Assembly: GCA_050176585.1 (NCBI GenBank)
Contig: JBFXHX010000005.1
Location: 97,801-161,800, forward strand
Direction: 5' to 3'
From: CAYYWP01 sp050176585
GTDB lineage: Bacteria; Desulfobacterota; Binatia; HRBIN30; CADEER01
DNA: 64,000 nucleotides
Shown piece after piece: positions 18,197-27,219 of this stretch; position 1 is the stretch's first letter; the number at the start of each line of letters is the position of its first letter. The notes under the pieces were generated by a model. That model was not told where the DNA came from. It made no database searches and was given only the letters and a program-made list of their open reading frames with translations. Made by a program: the position numbers and the translations under genes.

Positions 18197-18451
18197 GGCG
18201 CCCTCCATCCACGCGCAGGCTAGCTCCGCATGTGGCACCCCTCAACTGCGAATTCCGTGTGCGCGGCTTACGATCTGCGGTCGCGAGCGGTCGCCGGGCT
18301 CCCCGCCGGTGCAGGAAAACGCCAGGTTAGCGCCTCCTCGCTACAACTATGGCGAGGTCGCGATTTGCCCGTTGCAAACGCACATCCGGTGTCGCATACG
18401 TCGGCGTTGCACCATTTCGGCGCATGTGTCGCGCTTGAGCGGACCGTTAGA

Positions 18452-21175
18452 ATGAGTAGGAGAGGGGGGGGCGCGATGGTCGGACCGCTATGGTCCCGGC
18501 GGTTACGGCGAGTCGTGCTGTTCGCCGCCCTCGCGATATTGGCGGCGCCTGACGTGCGGGCACAGCTGCTGCATGGCGATGCGAACTGCGACGGCGCCGT
18601 CGACGGCGCTGACTACGGCGCGCTCGCGGCGGCGCTCTTCGTCGGCCACACCGGCTGCGCGCGCGCCGATGTCAACGGAGACGGTGCGCTCAGCGCAGCC
18701 GATCTGATTGCGTTGGCGGCGGTGCTGTCACCGCCGGCTACCGCTACCGCCAGCGCTACCGCTACGAAACCGCCGACCTCTACTGTTACCGCGACGGCGA
18801 GCACCTCTGCGACGGCGATCGCCACGAACACGACCGCGGCGCCGCCGAGCGCGACCGCCACCGTGGAAGTCGCCCCGAGCCCGACGGCGACAATGCCGGC
18901 GAGCCCCAGTGCGACCTCGACGCCGCCGGCGCGCACGGCAACGCCCACTGCCATCGCGAGCGCTATTGTCACGGCCACGAGAACGCCGGAATCCACATCG
19001 ACGCAGACACCAGGGGCGACTAGCTCACCGACGCTGGCGTCGACGGCGACTGCGACCATCGAGCCGACCTCGAGCACAACGCCGTCGACCACGGCAACAA
19101 ACCGCGCGACCGACACGGCAACGCCCAGCGCGACTTGCACTGGTACCAATAGTCCCGCGGCCACGGTCACGCACAGCGCTTCGCCGACGTCGGAACCGCA
19201 GACGGCGACCGCAACAGCAACCCCGTCATACACGGAGACGCCCGCGCCGTCGGCGACGCCGAGTTCCACCGCGACCGATGTCCCGGTGGCGACGGGGACG
19301 TCCACCCGGAGCGCAACGGCTACGCGGACCGGCTCCCCAGCGCCTACTGACACGCCCACCCGCACCGCGACGCCTCCTGCGACGCCGTCGCGCACTGGCA
19401 CGGCGAGCCCGCCTGCTACGCCCAGTCGCACCGGAACGCCGACGCGGACGGATACGCGCACCGCTACCGCCCCACCGCCCGGCACGGGAACCCGGACCGG
19501 TACGCTGACGGGTACCCAGACGCGCACGGTGACACCTCCGTTGCCCGGTACCGCGACGCGCACTGGCACGGCGAGCCGCACCAGCACACCCACTGCGACG
19601 GAGCGGCCGCCCGCGACCGCGACGCGCACGGTGACACCTCCGTTGCCCGGTACCGCGACGCGCACTGGCACGCCGAGCCGCACCAGCACACCCACTGCGA
19701 CGGAGCGGCCGCCTGCGACCGCGACGCGCACGGCGACGTGGACGCGCACCGCCACGTGGACGCGCACCGCCACGTGGACGCGCACCGCCACGTGGACGCA
19801 TACGGGAACGCCGATCGCTGCCGCGCCGACCGCGACATGGACGGGCAGTGCGACGCCGCTGGCGACCGCAACGCGCACCGGAACGGCGACGCGCACTCAG
19901 ACGCCGACCGCCACCCCGCCGGTCCCGACGCGCACGGGCAGCGCGACGCCACCCGCGACTACGACCCGGACCGGCACCTGGACGCCCACTCAGACGCGCA
20001 CGGCTACTCCGCTGCGGCCGACATCTACCAGCACCCTTCCACCGCCGGCTACGGCAAGCGCTACGGCGAGCGCTACCCGCACACACACGCCGACGGGGAC
20101 CGCCACCCGCACCGGCACATGGACGCGCACCACCACCTTCACGCGCACCCCAACCCACACGGCGACGCCGATCTTCAGCTTCACACCGAGTGCCGCGCCG
20201 ACGCACACCCCACTTGCCACTGTCACGCGTACCGGGACCTGGACGCGCACTGCCACGTTTACGGGCACCGCTACGCATACCGCCACCCCGATCTTCAGCT
20301 TCACCGCGCGCTCGACCGGGACCCATACGCCGACTGCGACCGAGACGTTCACGCCGCCGTTCACGGCTACCCACTCGCCGACGCGCACCGCCACGCCGAC
20401 TCGCACGCCGACGCGGACGGCGACGTTCACGCGGACGGCGACGCTCACCTTCACGCCGATGTTCACCTTGACGCCGTCGAACACGCGGACGCCGACGCGG
20501 ACGCCCACGGTGACCCATACGCGGACGGTTACGCTCACGCCGACACCGACCTCCGCGGATCGCGGCCCCGTGGTGAGCTACGCGGCGGCGATTCCGCAGA
20601 ATGGATGCCCGTTCTGTTGCGCGTTCCACTGCATGCTCACGCCGACGCCCACACCGCACATCGAGCTCGGCCGCGAGGTGTTCGTCCACACTCAGGGGCA
20701 GTTTAGGATCGTAATCGAGGCGCGCCGGGGCACGTCACAGATCGATCCCGGGATCGAAATTCTGCCCGGTGACGACGACCGGGGCGATCTACAGATTCTG
20801 CTGAGCGCGCCGATTGGGGACCCAACCGATCCCATCGGTTTCGGCAGTGCTGCAGTTTGTGACAAGGGGCCGGTCGATTTCGGCGGCGTTCCGGGGGTCG
20901 ATCCGCCTGAGTTCGGTCCGAGCCAGCAGGTGACCGACGCGATTCACGACTTGCAGTGTCGGTTCAGCGTGCACACACAGAGCGACGTTGCGTGCACTCG
21001 CCGCCGGGACGGAACCGACGGATTCCTCGGCGACAACACGCGCCGGCAATTTTGCTTCTTGTCGACGATTACGACCGAGTTTCAACCGGGCGATACGGTG
21101 GTGGCCGTCCAGCTCCGCGACCTCGGGGGCAACCTGGGGCCGAAGAAAGAGTTCGTCATACGCGTGTTACCGTGA
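18452..21175 (+). CDS. Giant secreted protein A: dockerin-like domain, Thr/Pro stalk, cysteine C-domain
   Basis: The 907-aa protein has a signal peptide (to about 37, ending AAPDVRAQ). A dockerin-like domain follows (about 40-92) with two Ca loops, DANCDGAVDGAD and DVNGDGALSAAD, and two cysteines. Residues about 93-700 are almost only Thr, Ala, Pro, Ser, Arg and Gly in patterns such as TATRTGTPT, likely an extended, possibly glycosylated stalk. The last 200 residues form a compact domain with conserved Cys (AVCD, QCRF, ACTR, QFC) that is also found in giant protein B. No cohesin, sortase or membrane anchor is visible. ATG 18476 is an alternative start. Function unknown; a surface adhesin or scaffold is inferred. 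Confidence 0.85.
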   Translation: MSRRGGGAMVGPLWSRRLRRVVLFAALAILAAPDVRAQLLHGDANCDGAVDGADYGALAAALFVGHTGCARADVNGDGALSAADLIALAAVLSPPATATASATATKPPTSTVTATASTSATAIATNTTAAPPSATATVEVAPSPTATMPASPSATSTPPARTATPTAIASAIVTATRTPESTSTQTPGATSSPTLASTATATIEPTSSTTPSTTATNRATDTATPSATCTGTNSPAATVTHSASPTSEPQTATATATPSYTETPAPSATPSSTATDVPVATGTSTRSATATRTGSPAPTDTPTRTATPPATPSRTGTASPPATPSRTGTPTRTDTRTATAPPPGTGTRTGTLTGTQTRTVTPPLPGTATRTGTASRTSTPTATERPPATATRTVTPPLPGTATRTGTPSRTSTPTATERPPATATRTATWTRTATWTRTATWTRTATWTHTGTPIAAAPTATWTGSATPLATATRTGTATRTQTPTATPPVPTRTGSATPPATTTRTGTWTPTQTRTATPLRPTSTSTLPPPATASATASATRTHTPTGTATRTGTWTRTTTFTRTPTHTATPIFSFTPSAAPTHTPLATVTRTGTWTRTATFTGTATHTATPIFSFTARSTGTHTPTATETFTPPFTATHSPTRTATPTRTPTRTATFTRTATLTFTPMFTLTPSNTRTPTRTPTVTHTRTVTLTPTPTSADRGPVVSYAAAIPQNGCPFCCAFHCMLTPTPTPHIELGREVFVHTQGQFRIVIEARRGTSQIDPGIEILPGDDDRGDLQILLSAPIGDPTDPIGFGSAAVCDKGPVDFGGVPGVDPPEFGPSQQVTDAIHDLQCRFSVHTQSDVACTRRRDGTDGFLGDNTRRQFCFLSTITTEFQPGDTVVAVQLRDLGGNLGPKKEFVIRVLP
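19521..19724 (+). repeat. Two tandem copies of a 102-base unit (34 codons)
   Basis: The unit starting at 19521 recurs at 19623 with only a few substitutions. Each copy starts at CGCGCACGGTGACACCTCCG and encodes the segment with LPGTATRTGT and TATERPPATATR. The near identity implies a recent in-frame duplication. Confidence 0.85.
19736..19807 (+). repeat. Four tandem 18-base units encoding TWTRTA
   Basis: The unit ACGTGGACGCGCACCGCC repeats at 19736, 19754 and 19772, with a fourth, slightly changed copy at 19790. It puts evenly spaced tryptophans into an otherwise Trp-free stalk. Confidence 0.85.
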
Positions 21176-21612
21176 ACGGCTCGCGCGGCCGCGCAGGAGC
21201 GGTCGAAGCGCAGCCGTTGCGTGTCTGCCGCGTACAACCACTACATTTGGCACTCGCTCGGTAGCGCGCAGATCAAATCGGCCGCGCCCCGGCTGGGTAC
21301 GCCCATCCACCTGTCAAATCAAATCGCAAAGCGCAAATTCATGTTTTTTAACCGCGCTACGTGTGGCATATACCGCGTGTGGAGTTCAACTGCGCGCAGC
21401 GAGAGGTGACCGCGCCGAGAGGCGGGGTGGTTATCTCGGTAGCTATACCCGTGCTAGCGCACCCTAGCAACAGTTTGCGCAGTCCCGTACTTGAGCTGTC
21501 GTCCTTTTCCGCTTGACTCTCGAGCAGCAAATTGCGATAAGCCAAGGCGCGCCCGGGGGGGGATTTCCTCCAGGATTGCGCAAATGGTTGCTGTGACCGA
21601 AAGGAGGCGTGC
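21176..21612 (+). other. Intergenic region upstream of the four-paralog operon
   Basis: About 440 bases without a convincing gene. It is clearly less GC-rich than its surroundings (around 21330-21380 it has A/T runs). It holds the promoter at 21513-21541 and the ribosome site AAGGAGG just before the first paralog. A 12-base palindrome, GCGCGGCCGCGC, lies just after giant gene A but has no T-run, so it is not a clear terminator. Confidence 0.6.
21513..21541 (+). promoter_or_regulatory. Sigma-70-type promoter of the four-paralog operon
   Basis: TTGACT (21513-21518) matches the -35 consensus at 5 of 6 bases. A 17-base spacer follows, then GATAAG (21536-21541), matching the -10 at 4 of 6. The predicted transcript starts near 21548, about 65 bases before the first ATG (21614). 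It is placed as expected for a unit that ends at the terminator at 26759-26793. Confidence 0.5.
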
Positions 21613-21613
21613 A

Positions 21614-23119
21614 ATGCGAGTGCAGAAGCGAGGCCCGTGGCCGAAGAGCCTGGGAGTGGTGCTGGTGGCCATGGCCCTATGGGGGGCGCAGGCTCAAGCG
21701 CAGCCGGCGGCGTATGTCTCCTCGGACAAGCCGGGGTCAGTCGCCATCTGGCCGAAAGTGATCGCGGACGGAACCCGCGACACGCTGATCACGCTCACCA
21801 ACGTGCGCAACGAAATGGCGCACGCGCATTGCGAGTATGTTCAGGCGCTCGCGTTCTGCGCGACCACCGGTGAGTTCTGCACGCCGGGTGCGCAGCCGTT
21901 CACCCCAGGCGCGTGCGACGAGGTGCCGGGGAACGTATGCGTGCCGCAATGGCAGTCCGCCGACTTCGATATCACGCTAACCCGTCAGCAGCCGACGATG
22001 TGGCGCGTGAGCACGGGTCGCCGCTTCGATCCGACGCTTTTCGGTAACGCTTGCGTGGGCATCATTGGCACGCCGCCCAGCCAGGCCTGTCCGGGCCTGT
22101 TCCCGATCAGCGTGCCGCCTGCTCCGGATCAGCCTTTCCGGGGCGAGCTGAAGTGCATCCAGGTCGGCGAGGATGGGTCGCCGGTCGCCGCCAACGCACT
22201 GAAGGGCGAAGCGATGATCGAGTACGTCGACCCGTCGACGAACCAGATCAGCAAGTACAATTCGATCAACGTCGAGGGTATCTCTCCCTCGCCGATCGAC
22301 GGCCTCATCCGGCTGAACGGCATCGAGTACGCCGCCTGCCCAGAGGCGATCGATCTGTCGCATTACGCGACCGGACGCGAGGACCTCGTGGCTGCGGACC
22401 TCGGCGCGGCCTGCGCCGGTTCGAACTGTGCCGTGCACACCGAGATCACCCTCGTCCCGTGCCGGCAGGACTTCTTCATCTTCGACAACCCGGATCCCGG
22501 CGCTAACTCGGGTACGCGGGTGTCGACCACCATTGTCTACCACGACGAGTTCGAGTCCCCCACTTCGGCTAGCGCGCCGTTCCAATGTTGGGCGAACTTC
22601 GATCTGCGCGACCTGAATATCAATCCGAACAGCGGCACGACCTTCCAGCGCACCCGCGTCATTCCTCCGGGTGGCGCCGGCAATGCTCGCTGTATCCTCG
22701 GCAACAACTACAACGGGCTCTGCGCGGACGACGATGACTGTGGCCCCGGCGGCGTATGCGCCCCGGCATCTGGCGTGCTTGCAATCGTCGAAGAGTTCCA
22801 CACCGCGGATGACCCCGGTTCCGAGCTGGCGCCGGTGGTCGTCGGGACGGCGGCATCGAACGGGTATTCCGTCGATCTGAACAACGACGGCATCCTCGGG
22901 CGCGCGGGCCGCTGCCGCAACAATCTGGGCCTGGTTTGCACGTCAGACGAGGATTGCTTGGCGGCGCCTGGTAGCACCGGTCGCTGCCGATACTCGTCGG
23001 CCGATTGCACGAGCGACGCAGCGTGCCCAGGTACGGACCCGGACGACTTCTGCGATCTGTGCATGAACGACGAGATCAACATCGGGCTCATCGATCAAGT
23101 CGGAAGCAACCCTCCGTGA
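21614..23119 (+). CDS. Secreted paralog 1 of an unassigned family, with Cys-rich C-terminus
   Basis: The 501-aa protein starts at ATG 21614, 7-8 bases after a perfect AAGGAGG. A signal peptide ends near residue 30 (GAQAQAQ). Blocks shared with the next three genes are VAIWPKVI (43-50), DTLITLTN, Cys73, DFDITLTRQQPTMW (117-130), PFRGELKCIQV (174-184), KYNSINV, LVPCRQDFF and DEFESPTSAS. After about residue 360 it has an extra region with two Cys-rich motifs of the form C-x-n-GLxC-x-D-x-DC, likely disulfide knots. The many cysteines fit an oxidising, extracytoplasmic location. I do not recognise a named family. It is the first gene of the operon. Confidence 0.85.
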   Translation: MRVQKRGPWPKSLGVVLVAMALWGAQAQAQPAAYVSSDKPGSVAIWPKVIADGTRDTLITLTNVRNEMAHAHCEYVQALAFCATTGEFCTPGAQPFTPGACDEVPGNVCVPQWQSADFDITLTRQQPTMWRVSTGRRFDPTLFGNACVGIIGTPPSQACPGLFPISVPPAPDQPFRGELKCIQVGEDGSPVAANALKGEAMIEYVDPSTNQISKYNSINVEGISPSPIDGLIRLNGIEYAACPEAIDLSHYATGREDLVAADLGAACAGSNCAVHTEITLVPCRQDFFIFDNPDPGANSGTRVSTTIVYHDEFESPTSASAPFQCWANFDLRDLNINPNSGTTFQRTRVIPPGGAGNARCILGNNYNGLCADDDDCGPGGVCAPASGVLAIVEEFHTADDPGSELAPVVVGTAASNGYSVDLNNDGILGRAGRCRNNLGLVCTSDEDCLAAPGSTGRCRYSSADCTSDAACPGTDPDDFCDLCMNDEINIGLIDQVGSNPP

Positions 23120-23153
23120 AGCGGCCATGCGGAACGAGAGAAGGAGAAAGACG

Positions 23154-24287
23154 ATGCTGACCATCAAGAAGCTGAGTCTGCTGGCGGCGGGTGCGGTGTG
23201 CATGGTGCTCTCACCCGCGGCGCAAGCGGATACGTTTTCCGATACCGGTGCTGCGGTGTTGGTCTGGCCCGAGGTCCTGGTCGGCCCCAACACCGACACG
23301 GTGTTGCAGATCACCAACCAGTCTAACGCCCCGGTTGCGGCGCACTGTTTCTACGTGAACGCGAACAGCCGCTGCAGCAACACCGGCGTTCCGTGCACGT
23401 CGTCGGCGTCTTGTACGCAACCCGGCTCACCATTCGTCGGGGCCTGCGTTCCGGGGTGGGTGGAGATCAACTTCGACATCTTTCTGACCGCGAACCAACC
23501 ACTCGGATGGAGCGCTGAGAACGGCCTCGGCGGCGATGAAGTCCCCTGCCAGGGTGGCTTCTTCTCCCCCTGCACAGGCAATCAGGGTACGCGTATCCCG
23601 CCCGTGGGCGAAACGCCTTTCGTCGGCGAGCTGAAGTGCATCCAGGTGGACCCGATTACCCGCCTTCCGCAGGCGTGCGGCGGTGGCGGGCTAGCGCCGT
23701 GCCGCAACGACCTCGAGGGCGGCGCGACGATCACTGATGTGAACCTGTTAACCGGCATCGTGAATCCCGCCCGCTACAATGCGGTGGGATTGCGCACTGC
23801 GGGCCGCAATGATGGCGACAATCTCCTCATCATCGGCGGCGACCCGGAAGGCGCGGAGTATCAACCCTGTTCGGAAGTGCTGGTGTTCAATCACCTCTTC
23901 GACGGGGCGGAGGATCCGATCTCTGGCGAGATCACGTCGACGACGGTCGCCTTGGTGCCCTGTACGCAAGACTTCCTCGCGCAGCAGATCCCGTCCGTGA
24001 CGGCGCAGTTCCTGGTGTACAACGAGTTCGAACAGCGCTTTTCGACCAGCCGGCTGGTGAGCTGTGTTTTGAACAGTCGCATTTCGTTGATCGATACCAC
24101 ACAGCCGAGCCGCTCCATCTGGAGTGCATCGGTTGCTGGCACCGTGGCTGGGCATACGCGCATCACCGGAGTCGGTGGTGGGCTGATCGGGTCCGCCGAC
24201 CTGGATATCGGGACGGGCTCCCACGCGGGCTACAACCTCAATCAGTTCGCCGATCGCGAAGAAGCGGATTTTATCCGCATTCCGTAG
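23154..24287 (+). CDS. Secreted paralog 2 of the unassigned family
   Basis: The 377-aa protein starts at ATG 23154 after AAGGAGA; the signal peptide is MLTIKKLSLLAAGAVCMVLSPAAQA. Family blocks are VLVWPEVLVG (35-44), TVLQITNQ, Cys65 in AAHCFYVNANSRC, a Cys-rich insert (about 70-95), NFDIFLTANQPLGW, PFVGELKCIQV, RYNAVGL, VALVPCTQDF and VYNEFEQRFSTS. The last block is identical in paralog 4, so 2 and 4 are the closest pair. It lies 34 bases after paralog 1. No lipobox, transmembrane anchor or catalytic motif is seen. Confidence 0.85.
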   Translation: MLTIKKLSLLAAGAVCMVLSPAAQADTFSDTGAAVLVWPEVLVGPNTDTVLQITNQSNAPVAAHCFYVNANSRCSNTGVPCTSSASCTQPGSPFVGACVPGWVEINFDIFLTANQPLGWSAENGLGGDEVPCQGGFFSPCTGNQGTRIPPVGETPFVGELKCIQVDPITRLPQACGGGGLAPCRNDLEGGATITDVNLLTGIVNPARYNAVGLRTAGRNDGDNLLIIGGDPEGAEYQPCSEVLVFNHLFDGAEDPISGEITSTTVALVPCTQDFLAQQIPSVTAQFLVYNEFEQRFSTSRLVSCVLNSRISLIDTTQPSRSIWSASVAGTVAGHTRITGVGGGLIGSADLDIGTGSHAGYNLNQFADREEADFIRIP

Positions 24288-24354
24288 CGGCGGTTGACGA
24301 GGCGCTGTAGAGGCGGACTCTGGAGCACCTGTCCTTTTATTAAGGAGGAAAACC

Positions 24355-25428
24355 ATGCGTACGGTGAAGGGACGGCGAGCCGGTAAACTGGCGGGCATCC
24401 TGATGGGGGTGGCGCTGGTGGCCGGCGCTGCCCAGGCGCAGCAGGACGTTGGGACCGAGCCACCCGCCTCGATCCTTATCTTTCCAAAGGTGATCCGCGA
24501 CGACACGGTCATCCAAATCACCAACACGACCAATTCGTTGACGCACGCCAAGTGCTTTTACGTGAACGGCGATACGTTTCTCGGGGAGCCGCTGTGGCAG
24601 GTCACGGATTTTGAGATCATGCTGACCAGGCAACAGCCGACGCATTGGGTTGCGAGCCAGGGTCGCGCGGTGAGCCCGATCGGCGCTCCGCTCGGCATCG
24701 ATCCGGGTTTGGTTCCGCCGGTTCCGGTCGGCTTTGAAGGTTTTCTCGTCTGCGTCGAGGTCGCCATGGATGGCACCCCGATCAGCGGCAACTCGCTGAT
24801 CGGCGTGGCCACGGTGGGTGGCGTCGATTCGACGAGCAGCTCGATCGGCAAGTACAACGCCGTCGGCATTGCCGGCTGCGGCAATGCACAAGGGCCGTGC
24901 GGCGATTCGGGCAGCGCCAACAATGGCGACAACGTGCTCGATCTGGATGGCGTCGAATATGCGCGTTGTCCGGGCGGTTTGTACGTGAACTTCGAATCCG
25001 AAGGCGGTGTGGATCCGGCTCTGGGAGCCGGCTCCGAAGTGAGCACCAATGTCGCGCTCGTCCCGTGCGGAATGGACTTCGACAACATCGTGCCAGGCAG
25101 CACGGTGCTGAGCGCGGAGATTCGCGACGAGTTCGAGATTCGCACCTCGGTCAGTTCCATCCCGGTCGATTGTTATTTCGCCCAACCGCTGAGCGCGCCG
25201 GTGTTTGGCGGTCAGTTCTCGCTCCCGACTACCTTTGGATCGGCGATCATCCGGCCGCAGACGGGTAGCGGAAACGTCCCCGCCGTGGGTGTTGCAAACG
25301 TGCTGCGCACGGCCAGCGATCTGAGCTCGGATTCGGCGATCACGAACCTCCACTTCTGCACCGACACCACGGCGCCGGCTTCCTGCACTGGTGTCGACTC
25401 CCAGATCCGGCTTCCGGACTTCGAGTGA
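24355..25428 (+). CDS. Secreted paralog 3 of the unassigned family (short form)
   Basis: The 357-aa protein starts at ATG 24355 after AAGGAGG; the signal peptide ends near AAQAQQ (about 30). Family blocks are ILIFPKVIRD (40-49), TVIQITNTTN, Cys67 in HAKCFYVNG, DFEIMLTRQQPTHW, GFLVCVEV, KYNAVGI, VALVPCGMDF and RDEFEIRTSVSS. It lacks the Cys-rich insert found after the first Cys in the other three copies, going directly from FYVNGDT to LWQVTDFEIM. It lies 67 bases after paralog 2. Function unknown. Confidence 0.85.
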   Translation: MRTVKGRRAGKLAGILMGVALVAGAAQAQQDVGTEPPASILIFPKVIRDDTVIQITNTTNSLTHAKCFYVNGDTFLGEPLWQVTDFEIMLTRQQPTHWVASQGRAVSPIGAPLGIDPGLVPPVPVGFEGFLVCVEVAMDGTPISGNSLIGVATVGGVDSTSSSIGKYNAVGIAGCGNAQGPCGDSGSANNGDNVLDLDGVEYARCPGGLYVNFESEGGVDPALGAGSEVSTNVALVPCGMDFDNIVPGSTVLSAEIRDEFEIRTSVSSIPVDCYFAQPLSAPVFGGQFSLPTTFGSAIIRPQTGSGNVPAVGVANVLRTASDLSSDSAITNLHFCTDTTAPASCTGVDSQIRLPDFE

Positions 25429-25487
25429 GTCGGAGGATGCGAGTGGGTGGCGAGATGCAGCGCGCAGGCAGGGAAAGGAGTGACGAG

Positions 25488-26738
25488 ATGCGTACCGTCA
25501 ATGCGAAGGCGAGGGCCATGCGTGGCTCGTTCGCGATCCTCGCAGCATCCGTAATGCTGGGGTTCGCGACGAGCGCCGTCGCGCAGGTAGCGCAGTCGGA
25601 CTATGCGGCCGGTTACGTCGTCTTACCGAAGGTGGTCGTGCACACCACCGGAGGAACGCCTCCAGTTCTACTTGGGGGCGTGACGACTGACACCTTGATC
25701 CAGATTACGAACATCAATCAGGCAGAATCCATCAACGTCCACTGTTGGTGGGTGAATGCCAACAAGCACTGTGCAACCCCGACTGGGGCCATCTGCGAGA
25801 CGAATGCGGATTGCGTCGCGCAGGAGGCGCCGCTGCCCTGCCAGCAGGACTGGGGTGTAACGAACTTCGAGTTCACGCTCACTCCTGGCCAGCCGATTGG
25901 CTTTCTCGCGTCGGAGGGTTTGAATCCGATCCCGTGCTCTTCCGGAACATGCATCGGGCTGGCCAGTGGTGCTGTTCTCGCCGTTCCTGAGGATCCCTTC
26001 CGCGGCGAGCTCAAGTGTCTCCAGGTCAGCGACAGCGACGAACCCGTAGACCAGAATGACCTCAAGGTGGAGGCGACGATCGTTTCCCACGATAGCGACA
26101 GCGACCCTGCGGTGACTACGGCCGCAGCTTACAACGGGGTCGGTTTCCGCTCGGTCGATGTGGGGTCGCAAGCCGCGACCGATCCGATCTGCTTGGGAAG
26201 CGCGCCGTCGGAAGCGCCGGGCTGCGCCGGCAATTACGCACCCTGCCCGAACGTGCTTCACTTGGAGCACTTCTTCGAGAATGCGAATACGGGTCTCGGC
26301 AGCTTTGCCACGACGGAGTTGACCTTGGTGCCATGCAGCGAGGATTTGGGCGATCCCGCCGCCTCGGAAGCGTTCTCGGTGACGGCGCAGATGCTCGTGT
26401 ACAACGAGTTCGAGCAGCGCTTCTCAACCAGCGCATCGGTGCAGTGCTACAAATCGGTGCGTCTGTCTGACATCGATACCCAGCCTGGCGTCAGCAACGA
26501 CCAGTTCTCCATCTTTGCCGTTGGCGTCCAAGGGACGATCGTTGGACAAACCCGGATCAAGGGTGTTTCCAACGGCGGCGGGCGTCTCGGATTCGGCATC
26601 ATCGGCGTGGCGAATGAGAATCATTCCGCGACCGTTGGCGGTACCGTGGTTTCCACGGCGGCCTTCAATCTGCAACACGTCGGCTTCCGGCAGACGGGGG
26701 ACGCGGTGTATCGCACGTTACCCGGTAACGTCCCCTGA
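25488..26738 (+). CDS. Secreted paralog 4 of the unassigned family
   Basis: The 416-aa protein starts at ATG 25488 after AAAGGAG, with a signal peptide ending near FATSAVAQ (33). An upstream in-frame ATG that overlaps paralog 3 has no better ribosome site. Family blocks are GYVVLPKVVV (42-51), DTLIQITNINQ, Cys86 in HCWWVNANKHC, the Cys-rich insert, NFEFTLTPGQPIGF, PFRGELKCLQV, AAAYNGVGF, LTLVPCSEDL and VYNEFEQRFSTS. It is the last gene of the operon; a strong terminator follows 20 bases downstream. Confidence 0.85.
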   Translation: MRTVNAKARAMRGSFAILAASVMLGFATSAVAQVAQSDYAAGYVVLPKVVVHTTGGTPPVLLGGVTTDTLIQITNINQAESINVHCWWVNANKHCATPTGAICETNADCVAQEAPLPCQQDWGVTNFEFTLTPGQPIGFLASEGLNPIPCSSGTCIGLASGAVLAVPEDPFRGELKCLQVSDSDEPVDQNDLKVEATIVSHDSDSDPAVTTAAAYNGVGFRSVDVGSQAATDPICLGSAPSEAPGCAGNYAPCPNVLHLEHFFENANTGLGSFATTELTLVPCSEDLGDPAASEAFSVTAQMLVYNEFEQRFSTSASVQCYKSVRLSDIDTQPGVSNDQFSIFAVGVQGTIVGQTRIKGVSNGGGRLGFGIIGVANENHSATVGGTVVSTAAFNLQHVGFRQTGDAVYRTLPGNVP

Positions 26739-26758
26739 AGCAGAGCGTTCAGGACGAG

Positions 26759-26793
26759 GCCGGGGTGGAGGTATCCACCCCGGCTTTTTTTTT
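26759..26793 (+). terminator. Strong intrinsic terminator after the four-paralog operon
   Basis: A perfect 10-base stem (GCCGGGGTGG, 26759-26768, pairing with CCACCCCGGC, 26775-26784) with a 6-base loop AGGTAT is followed by nine T (26785-26793). This is the clearest terminator in the window. Confidence 0.93.
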
Positions 26794-26829
26794 GGCTCTT
26801 TGAATCCGACCGCGTGACGCGGACACAAC

Positions 26830-27219
26830 ATGGCGGCAAAACGTATCCTGGTGGTGGAGGACAACCTCGATAACCGGCGCATCCTGGTTTACCGGCTGAA
26901 GCGCATCGGCGAGTTCGAGATCCTCGAAGCCAGCAATGGTGAAGAGGCGCTGGCAATCGTCCAGACACCCCCCGCTCCGGATCTGATCTTCATGGACCTC
27001 AAAATGCCCGTCATGGATGGCTGGGAGGCGACGAAAAAGATCCGCCAGCTCGAGTTTGGCGATTGCATCCCGATCATCGCGCTCACCGCGCAGGCCATGG
27101 CAGGGGATGAACAGAAAGCCCTCGCTGCGGGCTGTGACGATTACCTGGCAAAGCCCATCGTGGATCTGAGCCTCGTGCGCACGAAAATGGAGCGCTTGCT
27201 GAGTCGTCGCTTGCATTAG
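26830..27219 (+). CDS. Single-domain response regulator (receiver only)
   Basis: The 129-aa protein is one CheY-like receiver domain with no output domain. The acidic pocket is Glu10/Asp11, the phospho-acceptor is Asp56 in DLIFMDLKMPVMDGW, the switch Thr is in IIALTAQAM and the conserved Lys is in YLAKPI near 108. The closest type is the DivK/hybrid-kinase receiver class. It begins 36 bases after the terminator and precedes giant protein B; no histidine kinase is nearby, so its partner is elsewhere. Confidence 0.92.
   Translation: MAAKRILVVEDNLDNRRILVYRLKRIGEFEILEASNGEEALAIVQTPPAPDLIFMDLKMPVMDGWEATKKIRQLEFGDCIPIIALTAQAMAGDEQKALAAGCDDYLAKPIVDLSLVRTKMERLLSRRLH

Larger units (their letters stand above)
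18731..20560 (+). repeat. Low-complexity Thr/Ala/Pro-coding tract in giant protein A
   Basis: About 1.8 kb built of degenerate ACG/GCG/CCG/CGC codon runs that encode the stalk. All codons are GC-rich, which leaves several other frames open on both strands; those frames are by-products. Two cleaner tandem repeats lie inside it (19521-19724 and 19736-19807). Confidence 0.85.

Noticed and set aside
18613..19896. Long minus-strand reading frame opposite the stalk of giant protein A (Val/Arg repeats)
   Set aside because: It is a mirror of GC-only Thr/Ala/Arg codons. It has no start context and no domain, and the plus strand has a signal peptide and folded ends.
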